A stretch of DNA of 64,000 nt from Inia geoffrensis. Its lineage: Eukaryota; Chordata; Mammalia; Artiodactyla; Iniidae. The notes under the pieces are model-generated. The model did no database searches and was not told where the DNA came from. It worked only from the letters and a program-made list of their open reading frames with translations. The position numbers were made by a program, and so were the translations under genes. Of the stretch, positions 13,750 to 26,464 are shown piece by piece (the stretch's first letter is position 1; every line of letters starts with the position of its first letter). The stretch is taken from NCBI GenBank assembly GCA_036417435.1, contig CM070903.1, positions 87,255,001 to 87,319,000 of the forward strand, written 5' to 3'.

Positions 13750-13900
13750 GTGAATTATTATCCTGACTTATCAGAAAAAGAAGTTGAGACTCCAAGGTAG
13801 GAAATGAGTAGCCCAATGTGATGTAGTTGGTAAATGATAGAACATGAATTTAAATCTAGTAGTCTGATTCCAAAGCACATTCTCTGTCCACTGAACCATG
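13750..13900 (-). mobile_element. MIR fragment
   Basis: 'gaagttgagactccaaggta' and 'gattccaaagcacattctct', inverted MIR. Confidence 0.6.
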
Positions 13901-14239
13901 GGAGGATTCATATTACCAAGGATTTGCCAATTTCTTCAAAAGAATCTGAGTTTTAGCTGCACTGATGCTTTATATTATTGTATTGGGATAATCTTTAAAA
14001 TATATTGAACAGTTTTTTCCTCTTGATTAGTGGGCGAGAGTCTAGGGAAGATATGTGAATTACTTAATGGACAAAATAAGTTAAATGAGTTAATCTTTTG
14101 CTCTCTCCCTCCCTTTGTCCCTGTCTCTCTCTTTCTTTTCTATGTGTCAGCTTTAATCACTTCTACTAAAGAATGGCTTCCTCATTTGATTCCATTTATA
14201 TAAAATGTCTAGAATGGGCTAAATCATAGAGATAGAAAG

Positions 14240-14690
14240 AGTTGTATACGGGGGCTGGAGGAAATGGAAGGGACTGCTAATGAGTACAAGGTTTCATTTT
14301 GGGGTGATGGAAATATTCTAGAATTAGTGGTAATGGGTGTATAACTCTGAATATACTAAAAATCACTGAATTGTAGACTTTAAAATTGTGAAATTTATGG
14401 CATGTGAATTATATCTCAATAAAGCTGTCATTAGAAAACAAGCAAAAAAAAGAATGAAATCTTGCAATTTGTGACAACATGGATGGAGCACAAGTGCATT
14501 ATGCTAAATGAAATAGAGAAAGACAAATACTGTATGATCCCTCTTATACATGGAATCCATAAATTAATTAATTAATTCAAGCTCATAGATACTGAGAATA
14601 GATTGGTGGTTACCAGAGGCGGGAGTTTGGGGGTGAGAGAAATGAGTGAAGGAGTCAAAAGGTAAAAAATATTTTTAAAACATAGTGGAG
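14240..14690 (+). mobile_element. L1 3'-end fragments
   Basis: 14240-14445 is one L1 tail ('gaattatatctcaataaagc'). 14450-14690 is part of a second 3'UTR ('gacaacatggatggagcac', 'tactgtatgatccctc'). Confidence 0.65.
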
Positions 14691-14899
14691 GGCTTCCCTG
14701 GTGGCGCAGTGGTTGAGAGTCCACCTGCCAATGCAGGGGACACAGGTTTGGCCCCGGTCCGGGAGGATCCCACATGCCGCAGGGCGGCTGGGCCCGTGAG
14801 CCATGCCTGCTGAGTCTGCGTGTCCGGAGCCTGTGCTCTGCAACGGGAGAGGCCACAACAGTGAGAGGCCCGTGTACAGCAAAAAAAAAAAAAAAAAAA
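14691..14899 (+). mobile_element. CHR-2-type SINE in L1
   Basis: Standard 200-bp body with a 19-A tail. Duplication 'aacatagtgga'/'aacataatgga'. Confidence 0.93.
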
Positions 14900-14989
14900 C
14901 ATAATGGAATCCAGAGTCTTGACAACATATTTTTCACAATGTCCAGGATATAATCCAAAGTTAGTTAACATATGAAGAAAGAGAAATCT

Positions 14990-17185
14990 GTTTTCTCAAG
15001 AGAAAAGGCAGTAAATGAAGTGTGACCTCAGGATGACCCAGATGTTGGAATTAGTTGACAATGATTTTAAAGGAGTTATAAAACTATACTTAAGGATATA
15101 AAGGAAAACATGTTTATAATAAATGCAAATATATATCACAGTACAGAAATAAAAACTACACAAAAGAAACAAATGGAAAACATTGAGCTGAAAAATAAAA
15201 TATCTGGATAGATATTACATGTTCACAAATAGGAAAATTCAATATGAATAAAGTGTTAACTCTTCCAAATTTGATCTATAACTCCAATGCTATCACAATC
15301 AAACTACCAGAAAATTATTTTGTGGATATTGACAAACTGATTTGAAAGTTCACATGGAAACACAAAAGACCAAGAATACCCTTACACAGTACTGAAATAG
15401 AAAAGCAAAGTCAGAGAACTGACACTACCTGACTTCAAGACTTACTATGAAGTTACAGTAATTAAGACTGTATTGTATTGGTGAGAGAACAGACAAGTAG
15501 ATTAAAGAAACAGATTAAAGAGCCCATAAATAGATCCACCCTTATACAGTCAATTGATCTTTAACAAAGGAGCAAAGGCCATTTAATGGAGAAAGGATAG
15601 TCTTTTCAACAAATGGTGTTAGAATAATTATACATCCATATGCAAACAAAAAATTAGACACATATCTTACAACTTTCAAAAAATTAATTCAAAATGGGTC
15701 ATAGACAAAAATGTAAAACACAAAGCTATATATAAAATACAATATAGGAGAATATATTATAGGTAGAGTTTAGGTGACCATGGGTTTGACAGAGTTTTTA
15801 GATATGAAACCAAAAGGACAATTCATGAAAGAAAAAAGTGATGTCATTAAAGTTTAAAACTTCTGCTCTGTGAAAGACACTGTTAAGAGAGTGAAAAGAC
15901 AAGCCCCAGACCCAGAGAAAATATTAGCAAAACACATATCTAAGACTTTTATCCAATGTAAAAAAAGAACTCTTAAAACTCAACCATAAGAAAACAAACA
16001 TCTGATTAAAAATGGGCAAACTATCTGAACACTTTACCAAAAAAGATATACAGATGTCAACTAAGCATATGAAAAGATGGTTTACATAGTAAGTCATCAG
16101 GGAAATGCAAATTAAAACAACAATGAGATACCACTACACACCTATTAGAATGGCCAAAATCCAGAATACTGACAAGACCAAATACTGGCTAGGATGTGGA
16201 GCAACAGGAACTCACTAATTGCTGATGGAAATGTAAGAGACACTTTGGAAGACAATTTGGAAGCCAGTTTGGCAATTTCTTACAGAACTAAACATACTCT
16301 TATCAAACGATCCAAAAAGATGCTTCTTGATATTTACCCAGATGAATAAAAAACTTCTGTCCACACAAAAACCTGCACACAGATGTTTATAGCAACTTTT
16401 TTATAGCTGCCAAAACTTGGAAGCAACCAAGATGTCCTTCAGTGAGTGAATGGATTAGTAAACATCCAAACAATGGAATATTACTCAGTCCTTAAAAGAA
16501 ACAGACTATCAAGACATGAAAAGAGGGGCTTCCCTGGTGGCGCAGTGGTTGAGAGTCCACCTGCCGATGCAGGGGACACAGGTTCGTGCCCCGGTCCAGG
16601 AAGATCCTACGTGCCGCGGAGTGGCTGAGCCCGTGAGCCATGGCCTCTGAGCCTGTGCGTCCAGAGCCTGTGCTCCACAATGGGAGAGGCCACAACAGTT
16701 AGAGGCCCGCGTACCACAAAAAAAAAAAAAAAAAAAAAAAAAAAGAGAGAGACATGAAAAGACATTGAGGAACCTTAAATGCATATTACTAAGTGAAGGA
16801 ATTCAATATGAAAAGGCTACACACTGTGCCATTCCAATATTTGACATTCTGGAGAAGGAAAACTATGGAGACAGTAAAAAGGGCAGTGGTTGCCAGAGGT
16901 CGGTGGGGTTGGCAGAGTGGGATTAATACATGGAGCGCAGAGAATTTTTTAGAGCAGTAAAAAATACTCTGTGTGATACCATGATGGACATGATGGACAC
17001 ATATTAAACATTTGACCAAACCCATACAATGTATAACACCAAGAGTGAGCCATTATATAAAATGGAGTTTGGGTGATTATGATGTGTCATTTGTAGGCTC
17101 AGCAATTGTAACAAATGTACCACTCTGGTAGGGGATGTTAATAATAGGGGAGGCTATGCATGTGTGGGGACACAGGGTATATGGA
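14990..17185 (+). mobile_element. L1 with internal deletion
   Basis: ORF1-like sequence near 15000-15200 jumps to ORF2 3' sequence (15200-16800: 'aaaggccatttaatggaga', 'attaaaacaacaatgagata') and a 3'UTR to about 17185. Not coding. Confidence 0.75.
16525..16749 (+). mobile_element. CHR-2-type SINE in L1
   Basis: Full body with a long A tail. The exact 13-bp duplication 'agacatgaaaaga' is at 16512-16524 and 16750-16762. Confidence 0.95.
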
Positions 17186-17596
17186 AAATATCTTGGCTAT
17201 TGTAAATAATGCTATAATAAACATGGGCATTCAGATACCTATTCAAGACCTTGATTTCATTTTCTTTGGATGTATACCCAGAAGTGGAATTACTGGATCA
17301 CATGATAGTTAAATTTTTAATTTTTTGAGGAACTTCCACACTGTTTTTCATAATGCTTATACCAATTTACATTCCCACCAACATGGTACAGGGGTTCCCT
17401 TTTCTCCACATTCTCACCAACATTTGTTATCTCTTTTCTTTTTAATAACAGACATCCTAACAGGTATGAAGTGATTATCTCATTGTGATTTCGATTTGCA
17501 TTTCCCTGATGATTAGTGATGTTAAGCACTTTTTCATACACCTGTTGGACATCTGTATGTCTTCTTCAGAAAAATGTCTTTTCAGATCCTTTGCAC

Positions 17597-17742
17597 TTTT
17601 TTAAAAAGTTTTATTTAATTAATTAATTTTTGGGGCCACACTGCATGCCATGTGGGATATTAGTTCCCCGACTAGGAATCAAACCTGCACCCCCTGCATT
17701 GGAAGCACAGAGTCTTAACCACCGGACCACCAGGGAAGTCCC
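17597..17742 (-). mobile_element. Short CHR-related SINE inside an antisense L1
   Basis: T-rich end at the left, 'ccaccagggaagtcccc' at the right. Duplication 'cctttgcac' at 17588-17596 and 17743-17751. Confidence 0.92.
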
Positions 17743-19225
17743 CCTTTGCACACTTTAAATAGGATTATTTGTTCCTTGTTTTTGTTTTTGCTACTGAGTT
17801 GTATGAGTTCTTTATATATTTTAGATATTAATCCCTTATCAGATATACAGATTAAAAATATCTTCTCCCACAGGTTGCCTTTTCATTTCTTGACTCTTTC
17901 CTTTTCTGTGCAGAAGCTTTTTATGGTTTCAGGTCTTATATTGAAGTTTTTAATCCATTTCAAGTTAATTTTGTAAGTGGTGTAAGATAGGGATCCAATT
18001 TCATTCCAATTTTCCCAACACCATTTATTGAAGAGACTCTCCTCATTGTGTGTTCTTGTCACCTTTGTCAAAGATTAGTTGGCAGTATATATGCAGCTTT
18101 ATTTCTGGGCTGTCTATTTTTTTCCAGTGATACATGTGTCTGTTTTTAATGTCAGTGCCATACTGTTTTGATTACTATAGCCTTGTAATACAGCTTGAAA
18201 TCAGCTTGTCTTTCTTCCTCAAGATTGCCTTAGCTATCTGGGGTCTTTTGTGGTTCCATATGAATTTTAGGATTGTTTTTTCTGTTTCTGTGAAGAAGAA
18301 CATTGGAATTTTGATAAAGATTGTGCTGAATTGGTAGATTGCTTTGGATAATATGGACATTTTAACAATATTATTTCTTCTGATCCATGAACACAAGGTA
18401 TCTTTTCATTTATTTGTGTATTCTTAAATTTCTTTTATCAATATCTTACAGTTTTCAGTGTACAGATCTTTCACCTCTTTGATTAAATTTTCTTTTCTTA
18501 AAGTGTCCTTGTCTGGCTTTGGTAGGTTAACCTCATAATGAGTTTGGGAGTGTTCCCACCTCTTCAATTTTCTATAAGAGTTTCAGAAGAATTGGCATTA
18601 ATTCTTCTTTAAATGTTCGGAAGAATTCATTAGTAAAGCCATCTGGTACTGGTCATTTCTTTGCTGGGAGATTTGTGATTACTGATTCAATCTCCTTCTT
18701 AGTTATACATATATTCAGATATTTTATTTCTTCATGATTCAGTCTTGGTACACTGTATGTTTCTAGGAATTATCTATTTTTTCTAGGTTATCCAATTTGT
18801 TGGCATATAATTGTTTATAGTAATCTCCTATGATCTTTTGAATTTCTGTGCTATCAGTTGTAATATCTCATCTTTCATTTCTGATTTTATTTGTCTTCTC
18901 TTTTTTTCATAGCCTAGCTAAAGTTTTATCAATTTTGCTTAGTTTTTAAAAAAATAGTTCTTAATTTTATTGATTTTTCTATTGTTTTTCTAGTCTCTAT
19001 TTCATTTATCTCTGCTCTGATCTTTATTATTTCCTTCCTTCTACTAACTTTGGGCTAGTTTGTTCTTCTTTTTCTAGTTCCTTGAGGTGTAAAGCAAGGT
19101 TTTTTTACTTGAGATCTTTCATTTTTCCTAATGTAAGTGTTTATTACCAAGAATTTCCCTCTTAGAACTGCTTTTGCTGCATCTCATAAGTTTTGGTATA
19201 TTTCCATTTTCATATGTCTCAAGAT

Positions 19226-19805
19226 TTTTTTTTTTTTCATGGCTGTGTTGGGTCTTCGTTGCTGCACGTGGGCTTTCTCTAGTTGTTGTGAGTGGGGCTA
19301 CTTTTCGTTTCGGTGGGTGGGCTTCTCACTGTGGCAGCTTCTCTTATTGAAGAGCCTGTGCTCTAGGCACAGGCTTCAGTAGTTGTGGCGCACTGGCTTA
19401 GTTGCTCCGCAGCATGTGGGATCTTCCCGGACCAGGGCTTGAACCCATGTCCCCTGCATTGGCAGGTGGATTCTTTTTTTTTATTTTTTTTTTTATTTTT
19501 GGCTGTGTTGGGTCTTCATTTTCTGTGCAAGGGCTTTCTCTAGTTGCAGCAAGTGGGGGCCACTCTTCATTGCGGTGTGCGGGCCTCTCACTATTGTGGC
19601 CTCTCTTGTTGTGGAGCACAAGCTCCAGATGCACAGGCTCAGTAGTTGTGGCTCACAGGCCCAGTTGCTCTGTGGCATGTGGGATCTTCCCAGACCGGGG
19701 CTCGAATCCATGTCCCCTGCATTGGCAGGCAGATTCTCAACCACTGCGCCACCAGGGAAGCCCTGGCAGGTGGATTCTTAACCACTGCGCCACCAGGGAA
19801 GTCCC
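19226..19805 (-). mobile_element. CHR SINE interrupted by another CHR SINE (outer element)
   Basis: The outer copy is 19226-19475 plus 19780-19805, flanked by the duplication 'tctcaagat' (19217-19225 and 19806-19814). The inner copy splits it in the tRNA-like head. Confidence 0.93.
19476..19763 (-). mobile_element. CHR-type SINE inserted inside the SINE at 19.2-19.8 kb (inner element)
   Basis: Complete reverse-oriented copy bounded by a 16-bp exact duplication of the host SINE sequence, 'tggcaggtggattctt' (19460-19475 and 19764-19779). Confidence 0.94.
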
Positions 19806-20370
19806 TCTCAAGATATTTTTAAATTTCCTTTTTGATTTCTTCTTTGACTCATTAATTGTTCAGGAAGGTGTTGTTTAATTTTCACATATTTGTGAATTTT
19901 CCAGCTTTCCTCCTGTTATTGATTTCTAGTTGCATATCCTTATGGTTTGGAATGATACTTGATATGATTTCAATCTTCTTAAATCTCTTGAGACTTGTGA
20001 CCAAAAATATACCGATCCTGGAGAATATTATGTGTGCATTTGAGAAAAATGTATATTCTCACATTTTTCTACTGTTGGATGGATGTTCTGTATATGTCTG
20101 TTATGTCTATTGGGTCTAAAGTATAGTTCAAGTCCAATCTTTCCCTATTGATTTTCTATCTGGATGATCTATCCATTGTTGAAAGTGGGTTACTGAGTCC
20201 CTTAGTATTATTGCTTTGTTACCTATTTCTGCCTTCAGATCTGGTAATATTTGCTTAATATATTTAGGTGTTCTGATGTTGGGTGTATATATATTTACAA
20301 TTGTTTTATCCTCTTGATTAATTGACTCTTTTATCATTATATAATGACCTTTTTGTCTCTTGTTACAGAT

Positions 20371-20578
20371 TTTTTTTTTTTTTTTTTTTTTTGCCGTACG
20401 CGGGCCTCTCACTGTTGTGGCCTCTCCTGTTGCAGAGCACAGGCTCTGGACACGCAGGCTCAGCAGCTACGGCTCACGGGCCCAGCCGCTCCGTGGCATG
20501 TGGGATCTTCCCAGACCAGGAAGCCGTGTCCCCTGCATCGGCAGGCGGATTCTCAACCACTGTGCCACCAGGGAAGCC
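20371..20578 (-). mobile_element. CHR-2-type SINE inside an antisense L1
   Basis: Long T tract, then the inverted body. Near-identical flanks 'cttgttacagattttt'/'cttgtcacagattttt'. A small deletion removes part of the B-box region ('accaggaagccgtgtcccc'). Confidence 0.93.
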
Positions 20579-21367
20579 CTTGTCACAGATTTTTACTAAA
20601 TGTCTATTTTGTCTATTATGCACATAGCTATGCTTGGTCTCTTTTGGGTTCCATTTTCATGGACTATCTTTTTCCATCCCTTCACTTTCTACCTATGTAT
20701 ATGTCTTTAAAGCTGAAGTGAGGCTCTTGCAGGCAGCATATATACACATCTTGATTTTTGTCCATTCAGCCACTCTATGTCTTTTCAATGGAGAATTTAA
20801 TCCATGTACACTTAAAGTGATTATTGATAGGTATAGACTCACTATTAGCATTTTTTAAATTGTTTTCTGGCTGTTTTGTAGTTCTTTGTTCCTTTCTTCC
20901 TCTTTTGCTGTCTTCTTCTGTGATTTGATGATTTTCCATATTGATAGTCTTTGATTCCTTTCTCTTTATGTTTTTTGTATCTACTATATGCTTTTGCTTT
21001 GTGGTTACCATGAGGCTTACAAAAAAAAAAACTTATAACAGCCTATTTTAAGCTGATAGCAACTTAACTTTAGTCACATACAAAAACTCTACCCTTTTAC
21101 TCCCCCCCTTTATGATTTTGATATCACACTTTACATTTTTTAAAATTATGTATCCATTAAAAAATTATTTTAGCTATATTTTTCATTTTTTGACCTTTGT
21201 ACTAGAGTTAAGTGATTTACACACCATCAATATAATATTAAAGTATTGTGAGTTTGAGAGTATACTTACCTTTACCAATGTGTTTTATACCTTAATATAT
21301 TTTCATGTTACTAATTAGTGTCCTTTCATTTCAACTTGAAGAACTCCCTAAAGGAGTATTTTTTCTA

Positions 21368-21450
21368 AATCAAAACAGTCTGCTGATTCAGGAAGTGTGA
21401 GGTGGGGCCCAGGAACCTGTATGTTTTCTCCCCAGGTGCTGATGATCAAC
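21368..21450. mobile_element. MER5A-like fragment (3' half)
   Basis: The segment 'tgctgattcaggaagtgtg', 'ggtggggcccaggaacctg' and 'ccaggtgctgatgatcaacc' is the tail half of a MER5A-like element. Confidence 0.55.
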
Positions 21451-21454
21451 CAGT

Positions 21455-22935
21455 TATAGGAAATACAGTGGTGTACAATGGTGAAACTCTCAGAGCCTTC
21501 TGAGCAATATAGAACTGTATTTCTTCTACATCTTAGGCTTGGACAGTTTGCACATCTCTGATTATGAGCCATAGTGAATCTACAACCATTTTTAAGAGAT
21601 CCAGAGTAATTTCAAATTATTCACTAAAGAAGGACCCGTAAGTCACCAGCCTGTGCATACCATCAGAAATTACTTTGTTAATACTCAAGTTATTATGATA
21701 TGATCCCCACTGGCCTACTACCTGGAAGTTAAAAGTGTTTCTCTTGGTCCTGTCACCCCCAGAATAATTTCTGGGAGTTCCCTAATGAGTTGCCACAAGC
21801 ATGCTCCCGAATAATTTCCCCTGTATCTTCTGCTCTGCCCTCTCATCTCATCACTATAGTACACGGCCTCTTCCAGGACTGCTCCTTTGGAGACTGCTGC
21901 TCTGCTGAGGATAATTTCACTAGAAAGCCTGTTGATGTCCCCACCCTAGCCTTGGAGAGGAAAAGATGCTTCCCCTAAATTCCACTGTAGAGTAACACTT
22001 TTTTTTTTTAGAGTAGCACTTTTAAAAGACTTTATGGAAGACCTGAAGATAGGAAGTTCAACACAGAATGTGGCTTATACTAGAATAGCTCTTAGAGGTC
22101 TTAAGGTACCATCTGACTTTGAATCCATGCTTGGCTCCTGCAAGAACAGCTTGTGAAGCAAAAGCCATTCAACTCACATCAGTGGAATCTCCATGTAATC
22201 CTGTACCTTTGACTTTGTGTTTAATACCCCTTTACTCCTAATAAAAGGAGAAAAGGAAAATAGGAAAAAAATTGTTCTTTCTCCCCTTCAAGTGGAAAAA
22301 GTCTATTTCCTTCAGGAAAATCCCATTTACTCCACCATATCATTTCCATAGGTCACATGCTAGTACCCAGGTCTCCCACTTCCATCCCAATACTCTTTCC
22401 ACTGCTGTGTATCATTCAAACACTAGCCCAGAGAATTGTGATTTTTTTTTTCAAACACAATACACACAAACACACAGATTGGCCTAAGTGATCAATTAGG
22501 AAGCTACCCTAATAATCCACCCAAGAGTTGATGAGAGTCTAAACTAAGGCAGTACCAGCAAAGAAGAAAAGGGAAGAGAATTCAAACCTACAGTTAGCAA
22601 AATGTAGTGACCAATTCAATGTGAGAACTGAGGGCAAAGATAACAAGACAGAGAAGACCAGGAGCTGAGTAGCACTGAGGCTTTGTTTAGACCAGAGAGA
22701 CTAGGTATCAAAAAATTAACACCATAAAGTCAAAATAGGGAAGAGGTAAAAGTACCATGTGTTCAAATGAGAATATGAAGTTCAAAACTCATGGTAGGTA
22801 GATAGGAGGGGGCACAGTTCTCATTAAACCACCTAATCATAGATGTGTTCTTCTGGCAGAGCTGACAATAGAAGCTCTTAGAAAAAAGAAGACAAACCTA
22901 GATAAATCAGGAGACTATGGAATAAAGCAGGGATG
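21455..22935. other. Intergenic, nothing recognised
   Basis: Moderately GC-rich patch near 21.7-22.0 kb; no family or gene identified. Confidence 0.5.
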
Positions 22936-23875
22936 GAGGCCAGGACAGCCCCTAAAACACAGTGTCTTCCAGTGACAGATATATATCTAAATGACATACT
23001 AAGGAAAAGAACCCTTATAGGTACCTTATATTAAAATTACTGAAAAATAAAGATAAAGATAAAAAAACTTAAAAGCGCCCAAAGAAAAATGATAAAGGTG
23101 AAAAATTAGACTGAGATCTTACTTCTCACCAGAATACAATGGGAGCCAGAGACAATGAAATGATCTATCTAATGTGGTGAAAGAAATTAGCTATTAATCT
23201 ACAATTGTATATATAGTGAATATATCCTTTAATAAGCAAAATAAAATAAAGATATTTCCAAGCAAACAAAAACTGCAGGTCACTAATAGACCCGCAATTA
23301 AGGAAATACTAAAAGTATTTCTTCAGGTGGGGGGAATATGATCACAGACAGAGGCATGGAAATGAAGAAAAGAAAAAAGAAGAATAAATAGCAATAGAAA
23401 GGTAAACATCTGAGTAAATCTCAATGAATATTGACTGTATAAAATAAAAATAAAGTTTCTGGTATTTAAAATACATGTATAATTGAAATGCATAACAACA
23501 AAAACACAAAAGGCAGAAAAGGGAAAAGTCTTTTAGGAAATAGCAAAAGTATTAATTTATATTAGATTTTAATAAGTCGAAGATTCACACTGTACTATCA
23601 GAGTTGACACTAGAAGAACTGTAAAAGAGTGTGTAACCAACAAGTAATGGAGGAGCAGAAATGGAATTTTAAAAACAAAACATTTGACTAATATAAAAGA
23701 AGACAAGAAAAGAGGACGATAATATAGAATAGGAGCGTCAAGTAGAAAACAAATGATATACCATTAATTATATTAAATATAAATAGGCTAAATAGAAAAA
23801 GACTAAAATTATCAGATTGGAATTTTTAAAATCTTCAATTATATGCTGCTTACAAGACTACATTAAAGAAATAGG

Positions 23876-24490
23876 GATGACAGAAATAGGCGAGGGAGAT
23901 TAAGAGGTATAAACTTCCAGTTAATGAGTTACGAGTATGAAATGTACAGTGTGGGGAATTTAGTCAATAATAATGTAATATCTTTGTATGGTGACATGGT
24001 AAGTAGACCTATTGTGGTGATCATTTTGTAAGGTACAGACATATCAAATCACTATGTTGTACACCAGGAGCTAACATAGTGTTGCATATCAATTATACTT
24101 CAAAAACAAACAAACAAATTCATAAAAAAAGAGATCAGATTTGAGATTCCTGAGGTGGAGTTGGGGAGATGGGGAATTGGATGAAGGCAGTCAAAAGGTA
24201 CAAACTTCCAGTTATAAGATAAATAAGTACTAGGGATATGTTATACAACATGATAAATATAATGAACATTGCTGTACGTTATACATGAAAGCTGTTAAGA
24301 GAGTAAATCCTAAGAGTTCTCATCACAATGAAAAAAAAATTGCCTTTCTTTTATTTTTTGTCTATATGAGATGATGGATGCTCACTAAACTTATTGTGGT
24401 AATCATTTCATTATGTACGTAAATCAAATCATTACACTGTATACCTTAAACTTATACAGTGCTGTATGTCAATTATAGCTCAATAAAACC
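23876..24490 (+). mobile_element. Two L1 3'UTR copies inserted in the older L1
   Basis: Two related units (23890-24115 and 24150-24485) both contain 'aacttccagtta'-type and 'tcaattatacttcaa'/'tcaattatagctcaataaa' blocks. 'aaatagggatg'/'aaatagggttg' at the borders may be the duplication. Confidence 0.65.
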
Positions 24491-25792
24491 GGAAAAAAGA
24501 AAAAATAGGGTTGCAAGTGAAATTATATGAAAAGATACAGCATGCAAAGGGTAACCAAAAGAAAATTGGTATAGCCACACTAAAATTAGAAAATAAAACT
24601 TTAAAGCAAGAAATATTACTGGAGATAAAAAATATATTTCATAAGGATAAAAGGTCAATCCAACAGGAAGATATAATAATTCTGAATTTCTATGTATGCT
24701 AACATAGCTTCCAAACCCATAAAGCAAAAATCAAAAAAATTAAAGGCTGAAATGGAAAAATCCCCAACTACAGTAGAATATTTTAATCTACCTCTTTTAG
24801 AATGTGTTAGAACAAACAGACAAATAATAAATAAGATATAGAAGATTTGAACATTATTAGCTAACAAATTAATGATATATATCGAACCATGGCAGAATAC
24901 ATATCTCTTTCAAATACACATGAAATATTTATTAAAAGTGACCATATTCTGGTCCATAAAGCAAGTCTCAGGAAATTTCAAACAAATCAACAATATAGAA
25001 TATTTTCTGACCCACTGCAATTAAGCAAGAAGTCAAATTTTAAAGTAACTTTAAGACCCCGTAAGTTTGAAAATGAATAAATCCACTCTATACAACCAAT
25101 GTATCAAAGAAGACAAAATCTCAATAGAAATTAGGAAAATTTGGAATTGAATGATAATAAAAATACTACATATCAAAATTTGTGGAATATAGCTAAAGCA
25201 CTGCTTAGAGGGGAATTTATAGTCTTAAATGCATGCATTAGAAAAGAGGAAAGGCTGAAAAGTAATAATTTAAGCAAACATCACAAGAGGTTAGAATATG
25301 AAGAGCAAAATAAACTCAAATAAAAGAAAGGAAATACCAAAAATATGAGTAGAAATTAATAAAATCAAAACCAAAAATATAATAATGAAGATAAAGCTAA
25401 ATTTGGGTTCTCTACAAAACTATTTAAATTGATAAATGTCTAACAAGACTGATCAAGAAATAAGAAAGATGGCATAGCTATTCCAAGAAGACATCATTAT
25501 GGATAATTCAGATAAGAGAATATTTTAAATAACTTCATGCCATAAAATTTGGAAATTTAGATTAAAGGCGAAAATTCCTAAAAAATACATAACTTACCAA
25601 GGAGAAACAGAAAATGTCAACATTTCTGTAACTATAAAAGGAATTAAATCTATAATTAAAACCTTCCCAAAAAGAAAACCTCAATTCAGAAGTATTTACT
25701 GGTGACTTCTACCAAACATTTTAGGAAGAAATTATATCAATTTTTCACATTCTTCTAGAGAATTTTAAAATATAATAAATAAAGAACACTGC

Positions 25793-26216
25793 ATATATTT
25801 GTTTCCTATGGCTGCTGTAACAGATTACCACAAACTGGCCTGAAACAACAGAAATTTATTCTCTCACAGTTCTGGAGGCCAGAAATTTAACATCAGTTTC
25901 ACTGGATCAAGGTGTCAGCAGGGCCACACTCCCTCTGGAGCTTCTAGGAGAGAATTCCTTCCTTGCCTATTCCAGCTTCTGGAGGCTGTTGTTATTCCTT
26001 GGCTTGTCCAATCTCTGTCTCCATCTTACACTGCCTTCTCCTCCTCTGTGTGTAATCTCCCTCTGCCTCTCTCTTGTGGGGATAATCTCTTCACAAGATC
26101 CTTAACTTTATCATATCTGCAAAGACTCTTTTTTCCAAATAAGGTATTAAGGGATTCCAGGGACTAGGTCATGAATGTCATTTGGGGGGCCATTCTTCTA
26201 GCCTACCACCCACCCC
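25793..26216. mobile_element. Eutherian interspersed repeat inserted in L1
   Basis: Begins 'gtttcctatggctgctgtaa', contains 'gttctggaggccagaaat' and 'gcaaagactcttttttccaa', and ends 'ggggggccattcttctagcc'. A familiar repeat class (old DNA/LTR type); family not assigned. Confidence 0.65.
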
Positions 26217-26464
26217 AATTCATTTTATGAGGCCAGCTGAACTTTGATATCAATACCTGAAATGACATTACAAGAAAGGCAAATTATACGCCAATATCTT
26301 GAGTAAACGTATGTGCAAACCTTAAATAAAATATTAGCAAACCCAATCCAGCAATACATAAAAAGAATAAATATACCATGATCCAGCTGAGGAATGCAAA
26401 ACTGTCTTAACTTTAAGAAATCAATTTAATTCTCCACATGAACACTGACCCAAAAAAAGGGAGA

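Larger units (their letters stand above)
17190..21365 (-). mobile_element. L1 in antisense, several kb, degenerate
   Basis: The - strand shows decayed L1 ORF2: an endonuclease-domain-like piece at 20410-20130 (KGHYIMIKESINQEDKTIVN, IYTPNIRTPKYIKQ), and the region at 18396-18175 with [19 protein letters not shown] and [19 protein letters not shown]. It is broken by stops and by SINEs at 17597, 19226 and 20371. Confidence 0.88.
22940..26460 (+). mobile_element. Old L1 copy in three pieces
   Basis: The pieces are 22940-23875 (5'/early ORF2), 24500-25785 (endonuclease region, residues like AEYISLSNTHEIFIKSDHIL) and 26225-26460 (reverse-transcriptase region). They lie in L1 order on the + strand, separated by two younger insertions. 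Confidence 0.75.

Noticed and set aside
19402..19878. 158-codon open frame on +
   Set aside because: It is the antisense of two nested CHR SINEs. The same Cys/Gly/Pro-rich peptides recur in every SINE copy.
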